From: Daphnia carinata
Taxonomy: Eukaryota; Arthropoda; Branchiopoda; Diplostraca; Daphniidae
Reading direction: 5' to 3'
NCBI RefSeq assembly: GCF_022539665.2
Contig: NC_081335.1
Location: forward strand, 2,728,001 to 2,792,000
DNA: 64,000 nucleotides
A program made the position numbers and the translations under genes. How positions within the stretch are numbered: position 1 is the stretch's first letter; each line of letters opens with the position of its first letter. Shown piece by piece: positions 12,242-25,200 of this stretch. The notes under the pieces were generated by a model. The model was not told the DNA's origin. It saw only the letters and a program-made list of their open reading frames with translations, and did no database searches.

Positions 12242-15205
12242 ATGGAAGAACAAGGATTACGCTGTTCAAAACTACCCAAAACTCTAGAAAACAGTCAAAT
12301 GGCTGCCTCGTTCGATCTCACCTTCCGCGACCTTTGTTTTAGCAAGGGAAAAGGTAAGAAACTTCACGAACACCTATGGGGGCCCTTCCCTATCTTTGTG
12401 AAACTTTCTCCCCTTCTCGCAACGAAGATACCCACTGACTTACGTATTTTTTAGCTATTTATCCTCGGGGCCTAATGGACCACTGTTCAAATGTGTTGCT
12501 GTACGCGCTTTAAAAATGTATATAACGTGAAGTTCACTTTCGTTTAGGGGCCACTGGCAAGACGATCTTACACAACATGAACGGAGCTTTCAAGTCTGGC
12601 CAGCTAACGGCAATTATCGGACCTTCTGGTGCGGGCAAAACGTCGCTCATGAATATCTTGGCTGGTTTAAAGTAAAAAATTGCAAGCCTAGTTTCTATAT
12701 TAACATAAATTTATGATTGATTGAACTGAAACAATTTTGTTCAAAAAGGACGCGTGGCGTACAGGGTCGAATCGACATGAATGGGGTCGAACGAGATCGC
12801 AAAACATTCCGTAAACGATCTGCGTACATTATGCAAAAAGATCACCTGTTGTCGAACTTAACTGTTGATGAATACATGACCGGTGCTGCTCACCTGAAAC
12901 TGGGAAACGGAGTCTCCAATCAAGAGAAGCAACGCGCAGTAAGTTTTCGATTTACCTGTAATTAGAAAAGAAAAAGCTTTTTTTTAGTTGATGCTACTTG
13001 CGATAAACATCAAAGGTGTGTCACGCTGTATAATAGATAGACCAAATCATGAACACGTTAGGATTAACCGATAGCCAAAAAACACGAATCTCTTGCTTAT
13101 CCGGCGGTGAATGCAAGCGACTATCCGTCGGACTTGAATTAATAAACAACCCGACCATTTTATTTTTGGATGAACCTACCAGGTAACTTCTGTTTTCAAC
13201 CATGAAAATGTATTAAATATTATCTGTTTGCTTGTACTCCCATTCAGTGGATTGGATAGCTCGTCAAGTTTGCAATGCGTCCGATTGTTACGTGAAATTG
13301 CCAAGAGCGGTCGTATGGTAAATGAATTAAAATCTCGTTCGTTTAAAAACTCATTTTTGAATATTTTTCTTTTTCTTTTAACAGGTAGTGGCTACCATTC
13401 ACCAGCCAAGTTCAAGGCTTTTAGAATATTTCGATCATCTGTACATTGTGGCCGGAGGATCGTGCATGTTTCAAGGACCGGTCCAGTCTCTAGTGCCATA
13501 TCTCCGTACTATGAACCTGAACTGCCCTAGTTACCACAATCCGGCTGATTTCGGTGATTTCTTTACTCGCCTTAATGTATTAGATTCCACAGCAGGCTAA
13601 AATCTTGAAGGGACAACAACACGAAACTCGTTGGCGTTTCCTTTTCTTCATTCGATTAAGAGGATGTCTATCTCGAGATGTGTTTAGCCTTCGGAATTAA
13701 GCCATTAGATCCTAGATCTCACACGGTGCAACCATCTAATACATCCTAACTAACGTCTCAATTCCCCTAGCAATGGACGTAGCCAGCGGAGAGTACGGAA
13801 ACGTGCTGGCCGGATTGGTATCAGGCATCGAAAATGGACGTCTAATTTATCAAGAAAATACAACGCCAACGTCAGAGTCACCGTCTTCAAGTCGAGGTAA
13901 CACAAGAACATTCTTTAAATCACACTAAAAGAAGAGTTTGTATCGATTTCTGTCCAGTGACTGACAATGGATTCGACGATGAAGACGAGGACGTAAATAT
14001 GTTAGACTGCCATTCAAAGAAAAGAGATAAGACTAACAACGAGCGCTTGTTTTATGTGGCCCCTTTCCATACGCAAGTGGCCGTCCTCCTTGGAAGAACA
14101 TGGCGAATAATTTGGAGAGAGAAGGTACTTGTTTTTTTTTTTTTTTTTTATATTTCGTTCAGCACTTAAAGTCCGTCGCTTTCAATGTATATCAACAGTT
14201 CTTTTATTAGACTCGTAAAAACTGCCAATTTTCTAGGTATTCGTGTCAACTCATCAAAACGAAATGAATCATTTTGCTAAACCACCCAAAAAAATATGAC
14301 CCATTTTTTTTTTATTTTATCACGACCACACACAGATGCTGACGATGCTTCGTTTCGCCGCCCACATAATCGTCAGCATCCTGATGGGATTGCTCTACTG
14401 GCGCGTCGGCGACGACGCCGCAGTCATCTACAACAACGCCGGATTGCTCTTCTTCAATCAGCTTTTCATCCTGTTCGCCGCCATGATGCCGACTGTCGTG
14501 ACGTGTTAGTATACAAAAACTCGGTTATTTACCTTTACTCAATCAAACGGACTTGGCTTACGTCCATGTTATTGTTGTTGTTGTTGTTCAAACCCGCCAG
14601 TTCCGCTGGAGAGGCGAGTGCTGCTCAGAGAACATTTAAATCACTGGTACAGCCTGAAGGCGTATTATCTGGCGAAGACGTTGGCCGACATTCCGTTCCA
14701 GATCATCTTCCCGTTCCTCTATTTGTTGATCGTCTACTTGATGACAAATCAGCCGTTGAGTATTCAACGTTTCGGCATGCTTTTGTGCATCACTATTTGC
14801 ATGTCGCTGGTAGCGCAAGGCATCGGCTTATTAGTCGGCGCGGCGTTCAGCATCCAAGTGGCCGTTTTCGTGGCCCCGGCTTGCACGATTCCATTCCTGC
14901 TGTTTTCAGGATTCTTCGTCAATTTGAATTCGATACCGGTTTACATGTCGTGGATTGCCGACGTCAGTTTCTTCCGCTACGCGTTCGCTGGATCCATGTT
15001 GGCCATTTATGGTGACGAACGTGCGCCTCTCACCTGCTCTCAGCCTTATTGCCATTTTCGCTACGCTGAAAAATTTCTGGAACAGTTTGACCTTGATCAG
15101 AGTTCTTACCGTTTGTCCATTGTTGGTTTGTTGATCTTTTTCATCGTCATACGAGTGGCTGGTTATGTTGTCTTACGTTTCAAACTGAGGCACGTACGCT
15201 GTTGA
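12242..15205 (+). CDS. ABCG-family half-transporter 4 (625 aa)
   Basis: Complete ABCG half-transporter. Exons: 12242-12353, 12548-12671, 12749-12938, 13037-13182, 13248-13317, 13385-13553, 13771-13896, 13958-14124, 14336-14504 and 14601-15205; 1878 nt, in frame. Walker [10 protein letters not shown] at about 62-70, Q-loop [11 protein letters not shown], signature [12 protein letters not shown] at about 163, Walker [18 protein letters not shown]-loop ATIHQPSS, linker [16 protein letters not shown], then six hydrophobic segments. Intron positions and phases are those of genes 2 and 3. Its membrane-domain exons are more GC-rich than those of gene 2. An AATAAA at 15266-15271 is the likely poly(A) signal. 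ABCG1/4-like; substrate not predictable. Confidence 0.94.
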
Positions 15206-16631
15206 AAAGCTCTCCTATTTTTAGGACTTATGATATTATTGGACGCGTATCGAAAAAAACAAAAGAATAAACCACATAAAATCAAAATAATAAGACATTT
15301 GAACCGAGTGAACCTTCCCTTATTTTTCCTCAATAAAACATAACAACGCTAAATAAAAAAGAAAAATGCTATATTTCCATTTGTGGCTGGCTCCAACGGG
15401 AATGACTTAGTCCGCCAGTATCACAATCAATAACAGCTGGAAAGAACGCGCGTCAGACACTTTGACTGATCAATAACGTTTCTTAAAGATGACTATTTGC
15501 TGTAAAGGCACAAATTCCTTGTACTTTATCAGTTCGCATGATAAACGAATCAAATGATTTTTGATGCAGGCGAAAAAAAGATGGCGAAATAAACGCTTGG
15601 CTGCTATGGAGACGTCAAACAGGATGCTTTCGATGTGATTTCCGTTTCCGCGTATACCTCATTGCACTTGAGAGTGTCTGCACGTTCAGCAAAAATGACC
15701 CAAAAAATCGATGATGGCAGTGACTGACGTAAGTAGCAAGAAAATGCAAGCAATTCATTTTATTCTAAAAAAAAAATCCTACCTGAACTTGTTTATTTTT
15801 CATTTATTTACCTCGTCTAGATGCTCAGTATACTTTCGCAAACATACAGAGTCAACATCTATTTTCTTTCGCTTGGGGGGGGGCGCAGCTTCACTTTGTG
15901 AGAAACGCATCGGATGGAAGCTGAAAGTGTGTGTGTGTGTGTGTGTGTTGAAACTTTCTTTTAGCATTAAACCAAACACCAGACCGTTTCCCAAAAGCTT
16001 TTTAAAAATCTTTCCCACAGAGAAAAACGCCCGTCCAACTTAAATCATTTTTTTTTTTTTTACTGTGATGTTAGTTCCTTTTCCCGCCGCATATGAGACT
16101 TTAAAACTTCCGTCGGCTCTCTCTATTGGCTTCTACTTAATTGCACTTCACAGCTTGGTGATAACGACACCTAATATATTGCTGACTGTTGGTAATAGTG
16201 TCATCGATCACGCATTATCACGTTGTCGCCAATGCGACAACGTTGCAGATCCCCCCTTTTTTTGTTTCACGAACGCCGCCCTTCTCTGTGACCGGAAGAT
16301 TCATTACAGTTCCCAAACGACAAGGAATTAAGAATTGGCGAAGGTTGCGGAGTGTATCTACACATTTTCATCCATTGTTTTGCGCGTTCATTGTTTACAC
16401 AACGAGAAGCTGTTTTCAATCACTCGGATGCTCTTCCATCCGTCTAAAAATCACGGCGGATGCGTGTGTGCGATGTTGTTACAATCGTTTCACTTGTCCG
16501 CGCGGCCCTCCCTGCGAACTAAAACGGAAATGCGCAAGAATTTACAAGAAGAAATAAGCAAAATAAAAATTCTAAAAGCACCCATTGATTGTGTACGCAT
16601 GCGCGTGCAACGTGAAGCTTCATGCGGTCCA
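15206..16631. other. Intergenic region with GT microsatellite
   Basis: 3' flank of ABCG gene 4, with AATAAA at 15266-15271. After that there is no recognisable gene. A perfect (GT)11 tract lies at 15927-15948 next to a poly-G run. The region ends at the probable promoter of the four-transmembrane gene. Confidence 0.5.
15927..15948. repeat. (GT)11 microsatellite
   Basis: Perfect dinucleotide repeat in the region between ABCG gene 4 and the four-transmembrane gene. Confidence 0.95.
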
Positions 16632-16670
16632 TATATTTAGAAGGCTGCAAAGACGAAGAGGTTGATCAGT
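16632..16670 (+). promoter_or_regulatory. Candidate core promoter: TATA-like box plus TCAGT initiator
   Basis: A TATA-like element (TATATTTA, from 16632) is followed about 34-36 nt later by TCAGT (16666-16670), the arthropod initiator consensus. It lies 135 bp upstream of the ATG of the four-transmembrane gene, on the same strand. Spacing is slightly longer than typical. Confidence 0.45.
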
Positions 16671-16804
16671 ACGCGGACTTCCAGCAGATCTACCTAAGCT
16701 GCTGGTAGCGTTTCGTCGCTTAATCAATTGTTTGCTCGGTTCTATTGTTCTTGCCATGTCGCGGTGTTGTTTTAACTCCCCAGTACTCTGAAAGACTTTT
16801 GCGA

Positions 16805-18360
16805 ATGACGATGGCTCTCATCCAATTTTGCTGCTGTTGGAGCTCGCTCCGCAGCGGCTGCTATGCTAGCGCTGTCTACACTATGGTGAGTCATTCGCAA
16901 AGCCTTAACAAAACAAAAAGGGACGCTGTATTTAATAGAATGGCACACTAGTAATTGTGATCAGGTTACTCGTATGTCTAATAACCAGGTCGATTGTAGG
17001 TCTATTTCACCGTAACGATTACAATGGTGACGATATTTGGCGTAGCTGAAGGCGATTCAGAAGCGGCAGGATATGGTGAACAGCAAACAAGCACTTCTGC
17101 TACCAATCCGGCGGAAGATCTTGAAAGTATTTACATAAGCCTTTTGAACAAATTAAAATCGAAAAATTTTATTAAAAGTCCCCCCCCCCGCTCTCTCTCT
17201 CTCTTTTATGTCGAACAAAAGCGCTGAAAATTCTGAACATTTGTGTCGTCACTTTGTCAGCCATGGGATTGGTTTCCACTTTTTTACTCTTCTACGGTCT
17301 CGCCAAGGTAAATATAAGAAAGAAAAAAAAGCACGCGACTCAGTCATGGGGTACACATTGAATTCTATTTGGCCCAGAATCGATGTGCGTTCCTGCTTCC
17401 ATGGATTGTGATTGTCTCGTGTACGACAGCTGTTGACCTGATATATGCTATTTACCTGCTCATTCACATGGTACGATAATTGAATTTTGAAATTGCTGTT
17501 TGCTCCATACATTATTTTCGTTTTTGCTACGTGTTCGCAGGAATCTTTAAATCCTATATCGGCGATGATCTTCACCAGTGATTTTGTATTAGTCATCGTC
17601 AATGTGGGTTTCCTTCTTAAATTCGCACGTATTCCGTGTGAAACATTTCTCAAAATTTTGAATTATTCAATAGGTTTACTGCATCCTTTGCGTCATCTCT
17701 CAATATCAGGAACTGAACCGAAATACATCCGCTCAGGCCGTGAGTTGTCGGACAATGACGTTACGCTAGTTTGTTTTTGTTTTTCTTAATATTCTTTTTC
17801 CTTATCTTGGAGCGGTTTCAGCAAGCTGAGGCTTTAGCTGTAAGCGGCGATTTGTTAGAAGCGAACAATTCGAGTCAACCGCCGCTGGAAGAGATCAAGT
17901 TGGGCGAAATTTTCGACAACTCTGATCCGCAAAGATGTCGCCCCGAATTAGGTAAGAACAAACTCAACCATCAAAACAATCCGCTATATAAATAAAAAAA
18001 AAACTAAATCCCAGCAAATGTTACGATACTTTGACGGAATTCAATCACGCCATCATAGGGTTTCAAAGAAAACCCGACGAAGGTTTTAATTAAGCGTCTT
18101 TGTTGACCCTCAGCAACGACATTCCTTACACGAGAAACTGTGCCCTTGTCAGTGCTTAATCTAATATTTCATCCCCACTCCCCCCGAAAAAAAACAACTG
18201 CATTAGCCTACAACACAATCAAGATATCGCATATCGATTCTCCTGTCACAACACTGACAGTCAAAAAGAAAAAAAAACGGAAATGAAAAGGGAACTTGTC
18301 TGTATTGCTTTGATTGCAGCAGTGCGGGGAAACTGTCTTTGGGAAGGGACATTGAGCTAA
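16805..18360 (+). CDS. Four-transmembrane protein, LAPTM/DUF4728-like (228 aa)
   Basis: Eight exons: 16805-16885, 17000-17126, 17222-17307, 17378-17470, 17541-17603, 17674-17739, 17822-17951 and 18320-18360; 687 nt, in frame. The protein opens with a Cys-rich start (FCCCWSSLRSGCYASAVYTM) leading into helix 1. A polar Glu/Ser/Thr loop follows, then three more hydrophobic segments (LKILNICVVTLSAMG, FLLPWIVIVSCTTAV, IFTSDFVLVIVNVYC) and an acidic tail. The Cys-Trp-SLRSG start before helix 1 and the four-helix layout resemble lysosomal LAPTM proteins and the insect tetraspan DUF4728 (pasiflora/fire exit) group. I cannot decide between them. The ATG at 16805 is followed two codons later by a second ATG. 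The last acceptor is an adjacent CAGCAG. Likely an endomembrane or junction membrane protein, by inference. Confidence 0.72.
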
Positions 18361-19119
18361 ATTGGATTGTTCCTACGACTTAGATGCCGTTTGCGGAGAG
18401 GCCCTGTGGACTGGCTGTCGTCATCCGGACAACCAAGTCCGTAGACCGGCAGGAGCAGACGTTTGGCACGACACAGATGATGCCAATGTACAACAAGCCG
18501 ATCATTCACAGCGACGCGTGACTTTTCAAAGTGGCCGATCAACAGACCGTTCCTAGTCAAAAGTGGGTCGTAAACTTTTTCTTTTTTTTTTTACGATGTC
18601 AGTGCACCGAACTTCTTCACTAACTGGCTCGTGTGTGCGGCGAAACAAGTTTCTTTTGCAGCTATACGTCAAAACTTTTGTGCACTTTCATGGAAGGAGC
18701 TTTCGACTTTGTGAATTTCCTAACAATACCCGCGCCCACCCTGTTTTTTTTTTTTCCAATATGGTGCAAAAGACGTGGTGTAAATAACGTGATTTAAGCA
18801 AAGAAAAAAATTAAAAGCTGTTCTTTTTGAAAAAAAAAACAACTTCCACGTCTCTGTGAGTGCCTTAGCTCTCGCAAAACTTGGATGGTGGAGAACACGA
18901 TTTTTTTCACGACCAATCTTCATCCCCGCCAGGATAATCACGTTTCAAAATTCATACAATGATCTAACACTTTTTACACACACAAAAAATAAACTACTTG
19001 GAAAGTGTTTTGCATAGAAAAAGCGAACACCGTGTGAACAAATTCATAGGAAACAAACAAAAATAAGAAACTTACTACTTTAATGGATGAGACGAAGCTC
19101 CAGGAAAACAAAGTAGATG

Positions 19120-19139
19120 CACACACACACACACACACA
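19120..19139. repeat. (CA)10 microsatellite
   Basis: Perfect CA dinucleotide tract downstream of the four-transmembrane gene, followed by a short TA run. Confidence 0.95.
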
Positions 19140-21847
19140 TATATATTCCTTGAAAAGATTGTTCACTGTGATTTGGATTGTTTTCTTATTTCCACGTATT
19201 TCTTTATTGGAGTGTGTACAACGCAAAGAATCAAAAACCTGTTACACGAGAAACATGTCAAAGCTTGCCACGTTCTTTTCAAATGGAACTTAATCTAATT
19301 ACTAGCACTGGCAGCCATTAACTTGCAATAACAAAGAGGACAAAGGAAAAAAAAACAAGGTCCATTCTACTTTGTGTCGAGATAAAAACTGGCAAAACAA
19401 AAAAACATAATTACATTTATCGATTTTTTTCCTCCCCCCCCCTAACGCAGGAATGATGAGAAAACGCCCCATTTTGTTTGTCATTTCCTTACCTATCCTC
19501 CCGTCTGTCGTCAAAAAAAAAAAAATCGAAAATGACATTTATGTAACCAAGTGGTTTACGTTCAAAGTTTTCGTGCCGCAGGGCCTCCTTTTAATTTTCT
19601 TTTTAGCTTCTATCCTTTTTCTTGTTCGTCGAGAGAGGCTGTTGAACGATCTCAAGCGGAAGTGAAATTGATTTACTCCTGTCAGACCATCATCATGCAC
19701 TCGTAGATTGGGTTTGGATGCAAACCGTGAAGAGAAATTTCTTTACGTGACTCTCCCAACGTCGTGCAAAAAAAAAAAACGAATGTCTCATCCACGACGA
19801 ATCAGAATGCGTTTTTTTTTCGGATCGATTCCGGTCATTGGCAATGCGACCACGTAGTGCATCTATAGTTGGCTAAAATATACGACAAAGAAACGTGAAC
19901 CCGAAGTGAGGTCCTTAATCAGCTATCTAGCCTAAGGCTGGATGCCAAACAGGACGTGAGTGAGTTAACTGAAGCATCGATTGTTTGAGATCAACGAAAG
20001 CAAAAAAGTTTTGCGCGGATGTCATTTCCAGCCAACTCGTGACGTCGTCATCGATCCGCTGGGCGTGAAACTCCTAAAGATTTCGCTCTTGTGCAAATGG
20101 AACAGATCCATCACTAGTCGGCGCTAGCAAGTGGGGAAATCATAGAAAAGAAAATGTTCGATATGAAGAAACATCAGAACTATTACATAACGAGCTGTTT
20201 ACGCTCAGCACCTTGTGTGTGTCGCATTTTCCATAATAAACTGCGTTTTCGTTTTAAGACGAATCCAACTTTTATTTAGCCAAAGACATGGTTCTTTCAT
20301 CTCTTAAAAAGGTGTCGATTTCTGAAGAATCGGTGCACTTTCTTTGAGTATATCCGATACGCAATGCAAGATTTATCTTTCCTCCTTTGTTATCGTTCCA
20401 GACGTACGCAACTCTGAAATTCTTTTCAACGCGTAGAGAAATGTTTTGACATTTTTTTTTTTTTTTTAACTGTTTAAAAATGAAATTTATTGTCATACCT
20501 CACGTGTGGTGAATAGGATGCGTAGATTGTCCAGCGATATCTCCGCAAACTTGTACTAGTAATAGTTTGTATGAGGTTGACGAAGTCCGTACATGTCGAC
20601 TGTGATTGAGCATATTCACCGTCTTCTAAGAATCAATCGATTCAATACACAACTTGATACCGGAGCTTTTTTTAAAACATCTTGAAGTACTCACGTATTT
20701 TCGCAGAATGTCCTCCTTCAATCGACAAAGCAATCGTCTTTTTTCAAGCGAACACGGAATCGATCGTTTAATCTCCTTTTTTTTTCTTTCGATTCATTGC
20801 ATTTTTCGCAATGGATCATTCTTCAGAAAAATTTATCTACAGACGATAACGTAAACGGGCAGGATTCCAATTTTGCAGCCGATGGACATAAAAGAGGAAT
20901 GTGTGTATTTGTGTGTTCATATCTAACGACGCCTATATAATCAATCTGATTTCAGGTTCTCGCTTTATATAGAACGGCACGTTATTGATCTGGCCACACA
21001 GGACATTGTTCATCAAATCGCCTTGCGGTTGGATGCCAAACTTTTTTTTTCTTTTAAAGAAATGCAAACGGTAATGAAAAATAAGACGCAGCCATCCATA
21101 AAGCTTGCCTTTATGAATGATTATCTTTTCTCGTAACAAACAAAATTGAAGTTGGCTGCCTTCATTAAAGAACGTGAATAATTCTAGGTGTAAAAGGCAA
21201 GAAAAAAAAATAAACGAATCCATGTAATGGTCACAATCGACCATTGGCGGAATCCTAAAAGCCCAAGATCTTGGGATATTGAACTCTGTCCGTGTTCTTC
21301 AAATAGATACGAAAGCACAACTGTGTTCAGCTTCAAAGGCCAAAAACTTTTCTTTTTTGCCTGCAGGGATGTTCAATAGCGCAACATCAAAGCTGCAAAT
21401 GAAAAGCATGGCAACTTACCCCCGGCAGTATACCACCGCCTCTCTTGCATTATCTTCTTACTCCATGACATCCTTTGTGGAATTCGGCCTCCTAGTCTTT
21501 TGCGTCGTCATGGCAAGCTTCCCTCCGACTAGGTCTATTTCCTCTTGAAAGATGCATGTCGTTATTTGTTCTACAAAAGCAAATAGAAAGTGAACATGAA
21601 TAAAAATAAAAAATAAAATAAACGGAAGGAAAGCACTTATCTGTAATTAGATTTCATCTGATGTCAGAAGCTGGTCGCAGTACCTTCAGTTCAAATCCGA
21701 CTCTACTTTATGCGACAGGCAGATGCGGAAATCCAATCTAAAAAAAAAAAAACGCTGGCACGATCGATATCGAATCGAACAGCGTCTCAACGATTATCTT
21801 TTCTTTCCTTTGTTTGCAAAGAGTTGATTTGTATTCTTCAAAAACAA

Positions 21848-21880
21848 AATATATATATATATATGTATATATATATAATC
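21848..21880. repeat. AT-rich dinucleotide tract
   Basis: Imperfect (AT)n with a single G interruption, downstream of the CRACD-like gene. Confidence 0.9.
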
Positions 21881-22244
21881 ACGTATGTATATATATAGTA
21901 TGTATAATAAACCCATGTCGTAAAATAATGTGTAACAATTGTTGATAAAAACACACAGCACAAAATTCCAAAGCGTCAATAGAAAAAAAAAAAAAAAAAA
22001 AAAAACAAAAGAATGATGAAACATAAAAAAAAAAAAGGGGGAAAAATAGCCGGGGCTGGATACCAACAGCACCGAGGCGATTATGAATGACATGATGTGG
22101 TGGGTTTTAGTAAGATGTAGGGCGAAGGGACGGAGGGAGATATAGAGGAGAAAAGCACATGTAAAAAAAAAATTGTTTTTAACTTTACACGAAAGAGAAA
22201 AGAGAAATGATCAACGTCAAAATCAACGATTGATGATTACATCA

Positions 22245-25200
22245 TCAACTGAAAAAGAAAAGGAGACAGGTTTTTTGTCTTTTCCGGGTTACTCACGTCA
22301 CTTGCAAACGTTGAAAATTATTAACCATATCAAGCACTTTAGATTGCCTGATAGGTGGTGCTGCAGTCGCCGCTTTCACCTCCTTTCATAAACGAGCAAC
22401 AAATTAAATACAAAAATGGAAGACAATTAATACAATAATTAAACATTGAAACAAAAAAAAAAAAACTATGTAATTTGCATATAGGGTCACGTACCTCATC
22501 TATGGATTTAGCAACGAATCTGTTGGAGGATAAGAACCGGTCAGACGGTCGCGATTTTGGTTGATGCTTCTTCCAGACCGTTTCATCCTGTGACATCGTG
22601 CTGGATTCGATAATCCGGTTAGTGTCACTGGCGCATTCTTCAAAGATCGGGTCAGTCTGAGACGGGCTAATCGGACTGCTGTCCTTGGAGCTTTGCTCCG
22701 CCGGATCACTGGAGTTCTTGTCCTCGGTCGGAAGGCGAATGAGGAGCGGAACAAACGGACGGATGCTCGAATGATCGGTCGTAGGAGCCGATTCTTGAAT
22801 GGTAGACCGAAAGAAAGGTTGAACCCTACCGGATGATTTCAAAAATCGATCGGTCGGAGGTTCGATTAAGGCCGGCTTTTCTCCTATCATCGTGCGGATG
22901 GCTACGGGAGGTTTAGCAATCTTTTTCAACGGCATCTTTTCTTTAGAGAGATCCACTTTTTCGACTGACTGGCCAATGACATCGGCAGGAGAAACAGTCA
23001 TATCCTCCTTGGTGACGCATTCCATCAAAGCCGGTCTGCACGGCGGTATCGATCCGCTCAAAACTTCATTTCTCGCCTCGGCACTGCCGCCCTCCACCGC
23101 ATCCGTCAGGTCCTTGCTGTCCCTGACTTTCACCGACCGTCGAGCGAAGACTTTCAACAATTCAGACGTCTCTTCCTTGGCGGGCGTCTTCGGCCGCAAT
23201 TTGACCGGTTCGACGGGCGCCGCGCTTTCTGTTTCTTCCGGTTTGACGGCATCCGGCGGCGGCTCCGGTTCGACGTGCTGACTTCTGACCAGCGCCACTT
23301 TGTTCTGGCGATCCTTCTCCTCTTTCGTTTGCCACGGACGGGCAGATAATTTAGCCATCAGCTGTTGCGGCGGGAGAGACGCCGGAATTCCTTCGCCATC
23401 GACGCCACCCATCCGCACGGACATGATGAAAGGTCTCGGCGCTTGAAACGTTTCGGACAGTTTCCGAACGGCCGGCATTTCGGGAGCGAAGCTCTGGTTG
23501 GCGGATAGAGAAGCCTCGCTATTCGGGGTGCTCATACTGCGCTTGTATTTCGCATCCGGCGGATTTTGAACTCGCACAGACATGGAGAACATGGCGGGCG
23601 TGTCGGCCGCAGCCGCCAGCTGACGATTCTCCCACGACTTGTGTTTGGGTGGCTTAGCCGACTCATCGGGCGATGGCGCCTTCACGCGGATCTCGGCCTC
23701 TTGCAACGCGTTCGATCCGCACGGATGGATGACTGGGCTCGTTGGAATCGGCTCCTCGTTGCGCACTGATTCCAAAACATTGCCTGGATGACTAGACGGG
23801 GAATCAGCTGTGGTCGTATTATTAATAGGTACACAATCCGCAGACAACGCGTTTTGTTGCTCCTCCGCATCGGCTTTGTAATCCGCCCAGTCCGGATGAT
23901 GTTGAATCGTCTCCTTGTGATCGTCGACGATGAGAACATCGTCCCGCACGTCTTTCTCTTCCGTCGATTGAACGGAGACGCTGTTCATGGATCCATTCGT
24001 GTCGGCCGCATCGTCCCCGTCCGAGATGTTCAAACTGCTCGTCGAATTCGAAAGGCTTCCGGACGATTCGCGCTGGCCGCTGCCGTCAGACAAATGAAGC
24101 TGGTCAGACGATTGGCTGATGCGCTTCGGATTGAAACTGTGGATCGTCTTCTTCAAACCTTCGTTGGAAAACTTGAGAATTTCAAACGATCGGCGCAGAT
24201 TCTCGCCGGCCACCGTGTCCGACGGCGGCTTTAGAACGGGCGAGGCCTTCTTCAACGTGAACTCTTGATTGATGTTCACCGGAAGGCTCTTCATCGAGTT
24301 CTCTAAATTGAGAGACAGGCCAGACTTGCGTTCAGAGTCTTTCTCATCGGCCCGGAAATGATAGGAACGAGTGGGCGAGATGGTCGGTTCCTGCTTGTCC
24401 CATTCATCATCCGATATTTCGAGGCCGTTGCCAATGCGGGCCACACGACGTTGATAAGGCGACAATCCGGCAATGTGGATGCGATGATGTCGGGCTGGAG
24501 TAGGGGACATTTTCAGACCGTCTTCCGTCCTGCTGGCTTTGGGCGATGCCACGGGGGCTCGCACGTGAAAATCAGCGTCCGCCCATTTTTCAAGCAAACG
24601 GTTCGATTGCGTGGCTGGGACGGACCGGCTCGAAGGCGGAGCGTAGCTGTAAGGCTGATTAGGGACGGTCCAATCAATCTCCATTTCTTCTTCATCGTCA
24701 TGGTTGCGAAATACGGTTCTCGGCTTGGGAACGGGAAGCGCTTCGGACGGGACGGCCGCTGGCGAAGGAGTGCGGCTTTCGGGTATGTGGGACGGCACGG
24801 GCGAAGGCGGATTCTTTTTACGCAAGCGGCGGCTGCTCCTCCGCGAGCCGAAAATCCTGGACAGGAACGGCGGGGATGAGTCCTCTTTATTGGCACTGAC
24901 GTCGCTCCTCTTCCTCTTCTCCTCCTTGTCACGTTTGATTTTGCGCAAATCTTTGCGCTTCACTTCGGCCGGTTCCGCTTGTTGCTGCAGCCCTTTCGAT
25001 TCCACCTTGAACAAATTCAAACGTTTCATTCCCAATTTTTTTTATTCATCATTTTCATTTTTATGTAGAACAAAACAAGAGCTGCGCTCGATTTACCTGA
25101 TCAGCATTGGCTGGCGCTTCTTTCTCAGAGTTGTCTCTCTTGTGGAAGAGTTTGCCCTCTTTGGTGCGGCGCCAAAAGACGGCCACTTCGTGCTGGATCT

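Larger units (their letters stand above)
18361..22244. other. Intergenic/UTR region, low complexity
   Basis: Holds the 3' UTR of the four-transmembrane gene and probably the long 3' UTR of the minus-strand CRACD-like gene. Contains a CA repeat (19120-19139), an AT-rich dinucleotide tract (about 21848-21880) and many poly-A/T runs. No open frame here has coding features. Confidence 0.45.

Noticed and set aside
14296-15015. 239-aa plus-strand open frame
   Set aside because: Out-of-frame shadow of ABCG gene 4 exons 9-10. The real frame gives the membrane domain.
21685-21705. tRNA B-box-like GTTCAAATC
   Set aside because: No A-box or acceptor-stem pairing at the right distance.
24358-24879. 173-aa plus-strand open frame
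   Set aside because: Antisense shadow of the GC-rich 2.5-kb exon of the CRACD-like gene; no motif or splice logic of its own.
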